64,000 bases of DNA, from NCBI GenBank assembly GCA_001305055.1, contig BBZX01000006.1, forward strand, positions 142,651 to 206,650. Reading direction: 5' to 3'. Below the pieces are notes generated by a model that worked only from the letters and a program-made list of their open reading frames with translations, was not told where the DNA came from and ran no database searches. Position numbers and translations under genes: made by a program. Shown here piece after piece: positions 20,705 to 30,337 of this stretch. This stretch comes from Clostridia bacterium UC5.1-1C12. Lineage in GTDB: Bacteria; Bacillota_I; Bacilli_A; Erysipelotrichales; Erysipelotrichaceae. Position 1 is the first letter of the stretch. Each line of letters starts with the position of its first letter.

Positions 20705-20738
20705 AAGAATGCTCTAACTTCATTATTAGAGCATTCTT
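20705..20738 (-). terminator. Strong intra-operon hairpin after the BMP gene
   Basis: Perfect 13-bp stem AAGAATGCTCTAA / TTAGAGCATTCTT with an eight-base loop, between the binding-protein and ATPase genes. There is no continuous U tract, so it probably acts as a stabilising 3' end or partial terminator that makes the binding protein more abundant than the ABC subunits. Confidence 0.7.
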
Positions 20739-20759
20739 GCATTCAGTTTGAATAATTAA

Positions 20760-21853
20760 TTATTTAGAAGTTAATTCAGCCCATGCAGCTTCATCAGCCT
20801 GACAGTCAACAACATCAACTTCGCCAGCTTTTAATTTGTCAGCATATTCTTTGAATTTAGCCATTTCTTCATCAGTCATATTAGCTTTGAAGAAATCATT
20901 CTCAGCAACACCAACACCGTCTTCAGCATAACCTAATACTTCAAGTGTACCAAATGGAGCTGTTCCGTCAAGGATTTGTCCAACTGCTCTAAGGATAGCC
21001 TGGTCACAGTTCTTCAGACCTGAAGTTAATACGTGGTCAGCAAGATCCGGCTGATTAGCTAATGTAACATGCTGGTCAGCATCAACACCGATTGCCCAGA
21101 AGTCAGCTTGTGCAGCAGCTTCGATCATACCGTTACCAGCACCGCCGGCAGCATGGAAGATTACGTCTGCGCCTTGTGAATTCATATTTAATGCAATTTC
21201 TTTAGCCTTTGCAGTATCCTGGAAATCACCTACGAAACCGCTTAATACTTTAATATCTGGATTAACATCTCTGGCACCCTGATAGAAGCCGCCTAAGAAT
21301 TGTTTGATACCGCCGATTTCCATACCGCCGACACAGCCTACAACACCGCTCTGTGATTTAACAGCAGCAACTACGCCAGCCAGATAACCGATATCCTGTG
21401 AAGCATAAGCAACACCGTAAACGTTAGGCAGATTGTTTAATTCTGGATCAGAATAGTCAAAGTTGAAGAATTTGATGTCAGGGAATTGTTCCGCAACTTC
21501 TAGCATATATGATTCATACTGGAAGTTACCTGAAATGATAACATCATAGCCATCCTGTGCTGTCTGCAGATAAGCAGAAGCCCAGCCAGCTTCATCAGTA
21601 CCCATTTCTACCAGTTTTGTTTCAACCTTATCGCCGTATTGTTCCGCAACAAGTTTCAAACCATTGTTCGTGATGTCGAAATATGACTGGTCACCGATAT
21701 AAGGCAATACTAATGCAACTTTCAGCTTTTCATCACCAGATGGCGTATCACCGTTATCTTTTGGTGTGTCAGCTTCACCGCCATTACCTGATGAGCATGC
21801 TGCCAGGCCTAGCGTCATAACAGCAACTAAGCAATACTTCAAAAATTTTTCAT
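20760..21853 (-). CDS. BMP family substrate-binding lipoprotein (frameshift at the start)
   Basis: Extracellular lipoprotein that captures nucleosides for the ABC importer. AGGAGG precedes ATG 21853; MKKFLKYCLVAVMTLGLAAC is restored by one extra A in the five-A run after the ATG. The lipobox is GLAAC, then a Gly/Asp/Pro-rich linker and a Bmp domain with VALVLPYIGDQSYFD and VVGCVGGMEIGG. About 365 residues in all. The family includes Borrelia BmpA and TmpC purine nucleoside receptors. Confidence 0.92.
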
Positions 21854-21878
21854 TCCTTTTGTCCTCCTAAATGAAAAT

Positions 21879-23944
21879 TTATTGAGAATTAGTAGATACT
21901 AATTGACAACTATGTATAATGCAGCGGGAACCGGCCGGTACATATATTCCTGCACAGCCTGATCCTGTAACTGCTTTCATTGCCACCCTATAAGACTCCC
22001 CGTCTACTATAATTAAACCATTATTTCTATCGAGCTTCAATAAAAATTTGCAATCATTTGTATCTTTTTTTAGTTTTTTTGCGCTGACTGCCTTTTCTAC
22101 ATTATCCTTTTCAATCAAATTCATTGTATCCGCTTTCAGTTCGATTGCCTGATAATGCATCCAGCCCTGTACATCATAACAGATTTGAACACTTCCGTGT
22201 AGTTCTAATTCTAATTCCATTTTGCCAATTGATCCCAGAGCATCGCCAAAGAGTACAAAATCATCGGCGACAACAAGGCTTCCATTGTCGATTTCAGCCC
22301 TATTTCTCAGCGTTGTGCACTGACTTACCTCAATAAAACGCAGTTCGCCATAGTCCAAGCCGTAGTCTTCATTGACCTCATTTTTAAAATCAATAAGCAC
22401 ATCAAAATTGCGGTCCACCGCTGCTTCATGGATTAAAAAACTGCTGTGAAGGATGCGTTCAGCTACCCTCAGCTCCAAACCATATTCTAAAATCAGGTCA
22501 TCAGAAGGTTCAATCCTGAATGTGTAATCTTTGCGTTCTTTCACAAGAGGAACGAACGCTGACTGAGTTTTTTGCTTTCTGCCCAGCGCATAAACGGAAA
22601 CTGACAAAGGTAAATCCTGTGGATTGGACAGCGTGAAGCGGATCGTTTCACCCGGATAAACCTTAGGTGAAAAGCTTGGCTGATACCTCGCGTCATAAAT
22701 ATCACAGCTGCGGTAATAGCTTTTCTGTAAGACTTTGCCAACTGTATCAGGAAAGGCATTATTCAGCACACACTTTAAAGCTGAGCCGTCGACGATGCAT
22801 TGACTTTCAAAGTATCGAGTGCTTTCACTCTTAAAGGCATGGGTGCCATAAGGCAGATAAAATCTAAACAGCTGGGTGGAAGGATCCAGCTCGGCCTGAT
22901 ATTTATCCGGTATTTCTATTTGATGAAGCTTTGCCCCGTAAGCGGCAAACGCAAAGCGGTATGTGAAATGGTGTCGATATTTTCAGAACCAAGCAAGCTG
23001 CTTGATAGGATCAAATCATTAATCGGAGTGATCCATTTGGCATCAATTCCTTCAATGCCCGTCAGCGCTCCCATAATCGAACCGACATTGCCGCATGTGC
23101 AGTCGGTATCCCAGCCTGCAGCACATAGCATGGTCATTGTTTTAGAGAAATCATTACCGCCGTATAACATCGCCATAATCATAATTGCCGTATTAGGCAG
23201 AATATGACAGACACCTTCATATTTATCATAGCCATGTATTTCCTGAATATATTTCAGACATTCTTCAGCCGTTTTGCCAGCTTTATAGATTGCCATGATT
23301 TCACGCACCAGCTTAGCATAATGACTGTCCGGTTTAATGAAATGCAGGGCTTCTTCAATGATCTGTTCACAGGTATCATGCGTATAAGCCAGCGCGATGC
23401 ATGCCGCAACAAAACGACCGCCCTCAATACCGTCTAAATCATGAGTTACACTTGCCATTTTCCCGGCAAGGTCAGCTGCCAGCTGCGGGTCTCCCATGCT
23501 GACATAACCCCAGCAGTCACTGAAAATCTGACCGCCGATCTGTTCAGCCATAACTTGGCCGTTCGTCTGCCAAGCGCCGCTCAAAGGAGCCTTCATGCCT
23601 TCTTTTAACCGCAGATAAGCCGTATGCTCTGTCGCAATACCATCGCCGCCCCACCAAAAGAAGCCATGACCTTCACTGAGAATATTTAATACGTAATTTC
23701 CCATTTCTTCACTAGAAATTGATTTGTTTGGATTATAATCCAAAGACCTGACGAAAAACAAAGGGCCGTTGGAATCATCATCAGCGGCAAAAATGCCATA
23801 ATCGACTGGGTAATGATCCAGCTTTCCATACGTTTCCAGTATCTGCCTATGCGTCCAGTTTTCCACCGGCGCTCCTAAACGGATACCGATAATCTTTCCG
23901 AGCCAAGCGGCATATGTTTTTCGATAATATGCTTCAAAATCCAT
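21879..23944 (-). CDS. ADP-ribosylglycohydrolase family protein with C-terminal beta-rich domain (frameshift)
   Basis: Start is ATG 23944 (MDFEAYYRKTY), set by TAGGAGAT just upstream. The N-terminal 330 residues are an ADP-ribosylglycohydrolase domain: the metal motif AADDDSNGPL, the second motif AAGWDTDCTCGNVGS, and helical repeats between. A shift near 22955 joins to HFTYRFAFAAYGAKLHQ and about 350 residues of beta-strand-rich, probably carbohydrate-binding-like sequence. About 688 residues in total, longer than the basic enzyme. It is first in the nucleoside import operon. It probably cleaves an N- or O-ribosidic bond; ADP-ribose itself is not proven as substrate. Confidence 0.82.
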
Positions 23945-23999
23945 AAGATCTCCTATCTTCAATATGTAAGTATATTTTAACTCATTTTTGATTCGTTTT

Positions 24000-24016
24000 T
24001 AACTATCAATTAGTTA
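24000..24016. promoter_or_regulatory. Palindrome in front of the nucleoside operon
   Basis: TAACTA-TCAAT-TAGTTA, a perfect 6-bp inverted repeat, lies in the 94-bp spacer between DUF4272 and the ADP-ribosylglycohydrolase. A minus-strand TAAAAT (a -10-like box) is nearby. It could be the operator of the operon; no dedicated regulator is adjacent. Confidence 0.35.
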
Positions 24017-24038
24017 GATTATTAACAAGTTCTATTGA

Positions 24039-25226
24039 TTATGTATTACATGATATATGATCCCAGTCGCGGGTGTGATTTGCATTACACAGCCAGTTCA
24101 AAGCATAATGATGCTCCTGCACAACACCTGATTCAAGATTTTCTAATTCAATATGTTTTAAGCGGGCTTCCACACATGTCCAATCATAATATAAAGCCCG
24201 GGTATGCATAGCTAAGATTTCACGCTTACTTCTAAGCTTTGCCGCCGTGCATAATTCATCCAGGGTTGAATAAGAGCGGATTATCTTTGACATTTCACTG
24301 ACATTGCACACACTCTCATAAGTGGCATCCAAGCCATTCAGGCCCAGTGCCCAAAGCAGTACCGCCGTGCATTCATAGCGCCATGAAAACTGAATTGCCG
24401 TCTGTTCATCAGCCGCCTCCATCACAAATGCCTTTTCCCGCTCACTTAAAGCATCAACAAATGCAAACTGATCTTTAAGTCTTGAAAATTCCTGTACTCC
24501 AAACGCATAACTGCCATCTTCCATTAATTCACACTCTGCCATTACGGATGTCGCGAAGATACAAAGCAGCCGTTTCGCAATGGTTTCAACACTTGGCAAT
24601 TCAACCGTATCTAATGAAAGCTGAATCGGCAGCATCGAAGCAGCCGCCGGGTAACCGCGTTTTTTATTTCATCTGTCACATCAATAAATTCTGTTTATCT
24701 TCAGCATCATAAGCTCTTTCTTCATCTATAATACTTTGATGAGCAATCGGACGCCATGTTTCTAAATCACTGGCACCCTCAATTGACAGTAAGAGCTTCG
24801 CATCAGGGGTGAACAAGGACATTGACGGATATAAAACGATCGAAGAAGTGCTGCGAGCTGCCGCAAATAAACATTCCATGATCGCATTCGTTCGTGCTTC
24901 CTGGGCATCAAGCTGAAAATTCACGCCGGTAATATGATTAAATAATTGAATTTGCTGCATGACACTTGCCATTAGTTCATCATTATTTAAAGGTGCCTGC
25001 GCAAAAAATTCATCATGCCGTCTGTCTGCCCGCGCATTTCCTTCTCATCATCAACTATATGCAGCTCAATTTCACTGTTATCCTGAAGAATCAGCTTCAT
25101 GGCATGATCTGCAACGAGCACATCAATCGTAAAATCCGCAAATGCTTTTTTAAATGCTTCAAGGATCAAATCATCATTTTTAATCACACTGTATAAAGTT
25201 ATAACCGCATCTTGCCGCTCACTCAT
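24039..25226 (-). CDS. DUF4272 domain protein (several frameshifts)
   Basis: The ATG at 25226 overlaps the SUFU stop. Three blocks in different frames are collinear with DUF4272 proteins: an N-terminal alpha/beta part (to 24987), a middle block, and the C-terminal DUF4272 core with FSWRYECTAVLLWALGL, RSKREILAMHTRALYYDW and HHYALNWLC. Indels lie near 24995, 24700 and 24650. About 395 residues reconstructed. DUF4272 is of unknown function and occurs in bacterial and phage neighbourhoods. I infer only that it pairs with the SUFU protein. Confidence 0.72.
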
Positions 25227-25883
25227 ACATTGACCTCACTTTCCGCTGACAGTTTATCAGCCAGACTCTCTCTTGTATAATCACACATTAAATTGGGGCC
25301 TGACGCAAAATATCTTCGACCTGAATTTTTTATCAACAAGCAGTTTCAGCTCATCATCCTGCATGCCTATCAATTCCACAAACACCACCTCGCCATTGGG
25401 TGTCTGTATTTCACCGGCTTCATCAAGCTTGGTGATAAACCCGGTAATCTTTGATGTTCCGGCCGCGTCCATCCCCGTTGTCTGTCCGGTATATAGATAC
25501 TCAAACGGCTGAAAAATCTCATTATTTTGAAAGGTAATACGGGCAATTGACTGCAGGATGCCTGCCATGCAGCGAATCTCAGCCTCCGGATCACGCAAGC
25601 CATCTTTTTTTAGCTTTACCGTCAGTTCAAAACCATAGCCGCTGTATTCCTGGTTTTCACTTTCCTTCTCATAAAGCTCAGAAAGCCCATAAGTAACAAA
25701 ATGATAAAAATCACCGCCGTCATAAACACTGATGCCATCCAGAGGATCGTTGCCGCCCAGCTGCCATGAAATCAAAGTCCCAAAATGGCAAGGCTCCTTC
25801 TGATCAGGATACATGTTATCAAATGCCTTACTGATTGCATCCCAGCCGGATGAACAAAATGCCGGATCATTATTTTCGCTCAT
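25223..25883 (-). CDS. Suppressor-of-fused (SUFU) domain protein (frameshifts at the end)
   Basis: Bacterial SUFU domain, recognised from SGWDAISKAFDNMYP, LGGNDPLDGISVY, HFVTYGLSELYEKESE and SGYGFELTVKL, all typical of the family. As read, the frame ends at 25281. Two indels (A run near 25325 and C/T run near 25275) give a tail ending SLADKLSAESEVNV that runs into the DUF4272 start. About 220 residues. Bacterial SUFU proteins have been proposed as immunity proteins in polymorphic toxin systems (Zhang et al.), but no toxin is adjacent. The promoter is good and carries a cre-like site. Confidence 0.8.
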
Positions 25884-25927
25884 ACATTTCTTCCTTTCCT
25901 CATGTCAGCAGCTTTTTAGGTTTAATC

Positions 25928-25965
25928 ATTATAACATATAAATCATATAGTTGTAACCGCTTTTA
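25928..25965 (-). promoter_or_regulatory. SUFU/DUF4272 promoter with overlapping cre-like site
   Basis: Minus-strand -35 TTACAA (25951-25956), a 17-base spacer and -10 TATAAT (25928-25933). A cre-like element TGTAACCGCTTTTA (25952-25965; one mismatch to TGNAANCGNTNNCA) overlaps the -35, so CcpA-type repression is plausible. Confidence 0.6.
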
Positions 25966-26011
25966 ATGATCAGTAATGCCATTTCATCGCCTTTTTATAT
26001 TCATCAGGTCA

Positions 26012-26043
26012 GAAAAAAACTCCTTATCTAAATCATAAGGAGT
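26012..26043 (-). terminator. Rho-independent terminator of the glycosylasparaginase-EIIA operon
   Basis: Minus-strand stem ACTCCTTAT / ATAAGGAGT with a seven-base loop and a run of seven T. It follows the EIIA gene closely. Confidence 0.9.
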
Positions 26044-26051
26044 CTTAAGCT

Positions 26052-26363
26052 TTATTTACTAAACTGACGGCACATTTCAATCATTTCAAGCGCCATGATT
26101 TTAATCGTTTCAGCACTCATGATCTGATCCTCAGCATGCAGCAGAAGTAAGGTTACATCTGTCTTATTGCCATTTGCTTCATTCGTAATCAGTTCAGCAT
26201 GCGCCTGATGTGCATTCACAAATTCCTTTTCACCATCTTGAATCAACTGTTCAGCCTTTTCAAAATCACCTTTGCGGGCAATCTGCATCGCCTCGATAAA
26301 ACAGCTTCTTGCGGCGCCAACACCGGCAATTATTTTAAAACAAATCATTTCTAAACCTTCCAT
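26052..26363 (-). CDS. PTS lactose/cellobiose-family EIIA component
   Basis: Phosphocarrier of 103 residues, the usual size. Three helices form the Lac/Cel EIIA bundle: GVGAARSCFIEAMQIARKGD, the family HQAHAEL stretch, and LLLLHAEDQIMSAET, where the His is the expected phosphorylation site. GGAGG precedes the ATG. It is the last gene of an operon with glycosylasparaginase, CutC and the MupG-like hydrolase. No EIIB or EIIC is adjacent; the matching ones are at 36294-37960 and share the same upstream 18-bp operator. Confidence 0.9.
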   Translation of the reverse strand: MEGLEMICFKIIAGVGAARSCFIEAMQIARKGDFEKAEQLIQDGEKEFVNAHQAHAELITNEANGNKTDVTLLLLHAEDQIMSAETIKIMALEMIEMCRQFSK

Positions 26364-26377
26364 GGTTCTTGCCTCCT

Positions 26378-27464
26378 TTATTGAATAAACCCAAAGATAT
26401 TTTCATAAGCAATCATGCTTACTAATTTCATTTCTTCCTCATTTAAATGTCCCGCCAGATTCCGATCGCCAGTATTAGGTATCGGTTTCAATATGATCTG
26501 CAATTCAGCGCGGTAATGACTCAGTGCATCATTCACAATGACCACATCACCCACCTCAAACATTGCTTTATCGCAGACTCTTCGCGGTATCGAAGCATGA
26601 TGATATTTCATTCGCGAATCAACAGTGCGGATCAATATATCACTGCTGTCTGTCCGGCGGTTATGCAGACAGTCAAACACGATTCTTTTTTCCGTTTCAG
26701 TAATTGTGTCATCTAAATCAATTTTAACTGTCACTTTATTCGGATCAGCAGCCGCCATCGCTTTTAGTTCTGCCTCACTTGCATAAGCATTGCCGATCAA
26801 TACATCGTCGATTTCACGGGTTGCGTATAAATACCGAGTCTGCCAGCTTATTGCTTTATCCCGGCACAGCTCAAGTCGGCAAGCCTTCATAAACCGGCCA
26901 AGGCCCGAATGTGTTTTCTTCATTTGAACTGACAAAGGCAGCATTCGTTAAGTTTAATGTTTTTGTTTTACTATTGAAAAAATGAAATCTTTCTTCACTT
27001 AGACCGCTGTAACGCATCGGATAGAAATTATGACAGATCGTCATATTATGCGGATTCGCGCCTTTTTCAATCATGCGGTCAAGATTCAGATACTGTGAAC
27101 CGTTAAATTCAATCTGTATGCCATAGGGATTCAATGTTAACGCGATATCCTCTAAATCACTGAAATGACCATCCATTCGGATAATGTCTACACCCATAGC
27201 TTTGAAGACCTTTAAGTTAGTCGGATCAGCACCCAGCTTTTTAAATATCTGCGGATTCGTGTCTGCAGAAACTATCATGCCCAACCGATGAGCCCGTGTA
27301 CAAAGATCGCTGAACCCCTGAATAATCGTTTCAGCTTCACCCGCTGATGAAAGCAGACAGGTAAACAGACGTGTAAAGCCATAGCTGGCCGCCAGACGCA
27401 TATAAGCGTCATCTTTTTCCTTAGTGGAATGCTGAGGATAAATGGATATACCTAATCGATGCAT
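26378..27464 (-). CDS. MupG/DUF871-type 6-phospho-glycosidase (frameshift)
   Basis: Family of outer-surface-protein homologues (DUF871) that includes S. aureus MupG, the 6-phospho-N-acetylmuramidase acting on a PTS-imported phospho-disaccharide. A TIM-barrel N-terminus (LGISIYPQHSTKEKDDAYM, MGVDIIRMDGHF, IEFNGSQYLNLD) is followed by a cyclophilin-like C-terminus (GDVVIVNDALSHYRAELQII). The frame breaks near 26890. About 362 residues. It sits directly beside a PTS EIIA gene, so the substrate is probably a 6-phosphorylated amino-sugar glycoside; MurNAc-6P is not established here. Confidence 0.82.
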
Positions 27465-28219
27465 TCTTGATCCTCCGCTTCTCTGATAATATTCACTAAT
27501 TCCTTAACTGCCGTTTCAGCAACCACATCATAATCTAACTCGTGATGATAAGCATAGCTGACCATGCCGTTATCAGTTGTCGGATCATTGACCCACGCTT
27601 TAGCACTTGAATGCACTTGGCTGACACCGCTTGTTTTAATAAATTCCACAGCGTTATGCGCCTTAATGCCGCTGCCAGCGAGAATCTCAATTTGATCACC
27701 ATAGACACTCTGCAGCTCATGAATCAATTCCTTACCCGCTATGGCTGTGGGGGCTAAACCGCTCGTTAATACACGATCAATTCCGCATTCAATCAATTGA
27801 TTGATCGCTTGTTTCGCATCCTTACCACAATCAAAGGCACGATGGAATACCGCTTCACGCTCTGTACCATATGATTTAATCAGTTCAACCATCCGTTTTG
27901 TCAGATTTAGATCAATAGCGGCATCTGCCTTTAAAAAGCCAAACGCCAAGCCATCACTGCCTGCCTCTAACAGCGCCTTGGCATCTTCAAAAATACATTC
28001 GATTTCATCATCGTTATAACAAAAGCCAGCCCCTCTTGGCCTTACCATGCAGATTACCGGCAGGCTCACATCACGTTTAACCAGCTTCAAAGTTCCGATG
28101 CTGGGTGTCAAACCACCCATAAACAAAGCAGAATTAAGTTCAATCCGATCCGCCTTGCCGTTTTGCGCCATCAGTGCATCATGATAGCTTCCGCAGCAAA
28201 TTTCAACTAATGTTTTCAT
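27452..28219 (-). CDS. cutC: CutC family protein
   Basis: TIM-barrel protein of the CutC family, 255 residues from ATG 28219; the first codons of the frame are upstream of the ATG and were not used. Motifs include VEICCGSYHDALMAQNGKADRIELNS, VMVRPR-type ICMVRPRGAGFCYND and LTSGLAPTAIAG, GSGIKAHNAVEF. The historic label is copper homeostasis, but the fold suggests an enzyme and a copper role is doubtful. Here it sits between glycosylasparaginase and the MupG-like gene, overlapping both, which points to sugar or glyco-amino-acid catabolism. Confidence 0.9.
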   Translation of the reverse strand: MKTLVEICCGSYHDALMAQNGKADRIELNSALFMGGLTPSIGTLKLVKRDVSLPVICMVRPRGAGFCYNDDEIECIFEDAKALLEAGSDGLAFGFLKADAAIDLNLTKRMVELIKSYGTEREAVFHRAFDCGKDAKQAINQLIECGIDRVLTSGLAPTAIAGKELIHELQSVYGDQIEILAGSGIKAHNAVEFIKTSGVSQVHSSAKAWVNDPTTDNGMVSYAYHHELDYDVVAETAVKELVNIIREAEDQECID

Positions 28220-28220
28220 C

Positions 28221-29171
28221 CTATTCACTCAGCGGCGCCATGCGTGTCTGCATATAATTATTCAGCCATTCCTCACTCGCTAATTCATGAATACATTTGC
28301 CGTCAACATTTTTTACTAAATATACCGCCGGTGTTTCTCCCTCTCTGCATACCGCAAAGGAGAAGCCTTCAATATTCGTTGCCACACCGTATTCACCTTT
28401 ATTATTCATTGCCACAACACTCAGATCACCAGCCTTGCCGCGGCGCTTTTTCAATTCAGCATCTAAATTGTTGACCGCAATTTCACAGGCCGCCTGCGGA
28501 TGATGACCTTCCTTCATCAAGCGAACGATTTCATAAGAAATACAGCCCTTCATCAAATCCTCGCCAAGTCCGGTCGCACTTGCGCCGCCGACTGTAGAAT
28601 CAGCGTAAAAACCGCTGCCGCTGATCGGTGAATCACCGACTCTGCCTTTTTTCTTCATGAATAAGCCTGAGGTGGAAGTACCAACCACCATCTTACCGTG
28701 CTGATCCAAGGCTACGACACCTACTGTATCATGACCGATATAAGGGCGCAGCTCCTGAGCTGTTTCCTTTACCCGCTTGCGATAATGAATCTTAGCCCGA
28801 TCCGATAACATATTCTTACGTTCAAAGCCTTCCTTATGCGCAAACTTTTCTGCGCCTTCACTTACCAGCATGCAGTTAACTGATTCAGCGGATAAGCGCT
28901 TTGCCACTTTGATCGGATTTGCGAAATCCTTAATTGCCGCAACCGCACCGATATCAAATGTATTGCCGTCCATATAAGCCGCGTCAAGCTCAACTTCCAT
29001 TTCTTCATTCGGCAGACCGCCATAACCTACTGATTTATAATATGGAAAATCTTCAATATCACATATTGCCTTTTCCAGTGCCTCTCCGGCAGCCGCTCCA
29101 TGCTCAAGCATTTCACCGCCGGCTGTAATACCCTCAAGCGCCATACGCCACGTCGCAATCATCGCCCACAT
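28221..29171 (-). CDS. Glycosylasparaginase (N4-(beta-N-acetylglucosaminyl)-L-asparaginase family)
   Basis: N-terminal nucleophile hydrolase that cuts the GlcNAc-Asn bond. 316 residues, intact, without signal peptide. Autoprocessing should occur before Thr in GHDTVGVVALD (near residue 151), which becomes the nucleophile. Other family motifs are WRMALEGITAGGEMLEHG at the N-terminus, GRVGDSPISGSGFYADS and ASATGLGEDLMKG. First gene of the CutC/MupG/EIIA operon, behind a promoter with the 18-bp operator. A cytoplasmic location implies that glyco-asparagine or a derivative is imported first. Confidence 0.9.
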   Translation of the reverse strand: MWAMIATWRMALEGITAGGEMLEHGAAAGEALEKAICDIEDFPYYKSVGYGGLPNEEMEVELDAAYMDGNTFDIGAVAAIKDFANPIKVAKRLSAESVNCMLVSEGAEKFAHKEGFERKNMLSDRAKIHYRKRVKETAQELRPYIGHDTVGVVALDQHGKMVVGTSTSGLFMKKKGRVGDSPISGSGFYADSTVGGASATGLGEDLMKGCISYEIVRLMKEGHHPQAACEIAVNNLDAELKKRRGKAGDLSVVAMNNKGEYGVATNIEGFSFAVCREGETPAVYLVKNVDGKCIHELASEEWLNNYMQTRMAPLSE

Positions 29172-29204
29172 AACAAATCCTCCTTTATGTTTTCTTTTGA
29201 TTTT

Positions 29205-29259
29205 ATTATAGGCTGATCAAGCCTTACAAACCGTTTTTCTCTTTCCTAAGATTAGGAAA
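29205..29259 (-). promoter_or_regulatory. Operator site 1 with TATAAT, for the glycosylasparaginase operon
   Basis: Perfect palindrome TTTCCTAA-GA-TTAGGAAA at 29242-29259. On the minus strand it is followed after 31 bp by TATAAT (plus coordinates 29205-29210), with no good -35. This is the best copy of a motif found five times in the window. Confidence 0.75.
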
Positions 29260-29265
29260 CCCTCA

Positions 29266-30147
29266 TTAATCCAAGGGCTGCTGATAGAAACCGCCAAAGA
29301 AATTCTCTGATTTATACACATTCACTAACAGCTGCGGATCAGCCTGTTTCATCAAATAAACAATATCCTTAACCTCATAAGCTGATACAACGGTATGCAG
29401 CAGATAGTAACGCTTCTTAGAGAAACCGCCATAGCTTGGTGTAACCGTGATACCATGCCGGTAATGATCGACATACACATCGACCACCGCTTCGGCATTT
29501 GATGTCGTAATCTGCATCGTAACCCGTTCATAGCGATGATAGAAGGCATTGACTGTCTGTGTAGAAATATATTGAAATAAAATAGAATAACCAGCATTCT
29601 GCCAACCAAACAAAACGCCAAAAATACACAGCATGATGCAATTAAATATAAACACCTGTGTCCAAATTGACTTGCCGATCTTATTGGATACATATAAAGC
29701 GATAAAATCCGTACCGCCGGTACTTGCATTTCCCTTTAGCGAAAGCAGGATTGCAAAACCATACAGCACACCGCCCAGCATGCAGTTCAGCATGACATCA
29801 TCAATCAGCGGTGTAAAATGGAACAGCTTTAAAAAGATGGATACACAAAAAAATTGAATACTTGAAAAAATCGTAAACTTTGTAGAAATACTTTTCAGAC
29901 ATAAGAGCGCTACCGGCACATTTAATAATATAATCATTAATGACACATCAAACTCCAGTCCGAATAAACCGCTGATACGGTTAATCAAAATAGCCAGACC
30001 GGTAAAGCCGCTTGACAGCAGATTACTGGCATTAATGAAAACCTGAATGACATAGGTCTGCAGAAGCGCACTGGCAAGCACCATGATTAATGTATAGATA
30101 CAGCGTGCCACAAAATTTTTTTTCAGAACCTTAATTTTCTCTGACAT
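29266..30147 (-). CDS. YitT family membrane protein (DUF2179 C-terminus)
   Basis: Start set at ATG 30147 (MSEKIKVLKK), eight bases after AGGGGG. The ATG just upstream would be too close to that site. About 293 residues: five membrane segments with the family motif GNASTGGTDFIALYVSNKIGK, then a soluble DUF2179 domain containing HGITVTPSYGGFSKKRY. YitT proteins are of unknown transport function. Its divergent promoter with the PRD regulator carries an operator, so it belongs to the same regulon. Intact. Confidence 0.88.
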   Translation of the reverse strand: MSEKIKVLKKNFVARCIYTLIMVLASALLQTYVIQVFINASNLLSSGFTGLAILINRISGLFGLEFDVSLMIILLNVPVALLCLKSISTKFTIFSSIQFFCVSIFLKLFHFTPLIDDVMLNCMLGGVLYGFAILLSLKGNASTGGTDFIALYVSNKIGKSIWTQVFIFNCIMLCIFGVLFGWQNAGYSILFQYISTQTVNAFYHRYERVTMQITTSNAEAVVDVYVDHYRHGITVTPSYGGFSKKRYYLLHTVVSAYEVKDIVYLMKQADPQLLVNVYKSENFFGGFYQQPLD

Positions 30148-30172
30148 GAGCATAACCCCCTGATTCACCTGT

Positions 30173-30227
30173 ATTATAATCTCATTTAAGAATCACATGG
30201 AGAAATCCATTTCCTCTTGTTAGGAAA
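30173..30227 (-). promoter_or_regulatory. Operator site 2 with TATAAT, for the YitT gene
   Basis: TTTCCTCT-TG-TTAGGAAA at 30210-30227 (six of eight arm pairs). On the minus strand TATAAT follows after exactly 31 bp (plus coordinates 30173-30178). Confidence 0.65.
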
Positions 30228-30246
30228 TTCAAGAAACATCACCGCT

Positions 30247-30299
30247 TTTCCTAATAATAGGAAAAGACATTATAAAAATGGTTTTAATTATTATATAAT
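30247..30299 (+). promoter_or_regulatory. Operator site 3 with TATAAT, for the PRD regulator gene
   Basis: TTTCCTAA-TA-ATAGGAAA at 30247-30264 (seven of eight arm pairs), TATAAT at 30294-30299, 29 bp further on, and a weak -35. It faces the regulator gene, suggesting autoregulation. Confidence 0.65.
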
Positions 30300-30337
30300 A
30301 ATGATAATGTAAGATTTTCATTAAAGGGGAAGATAGA

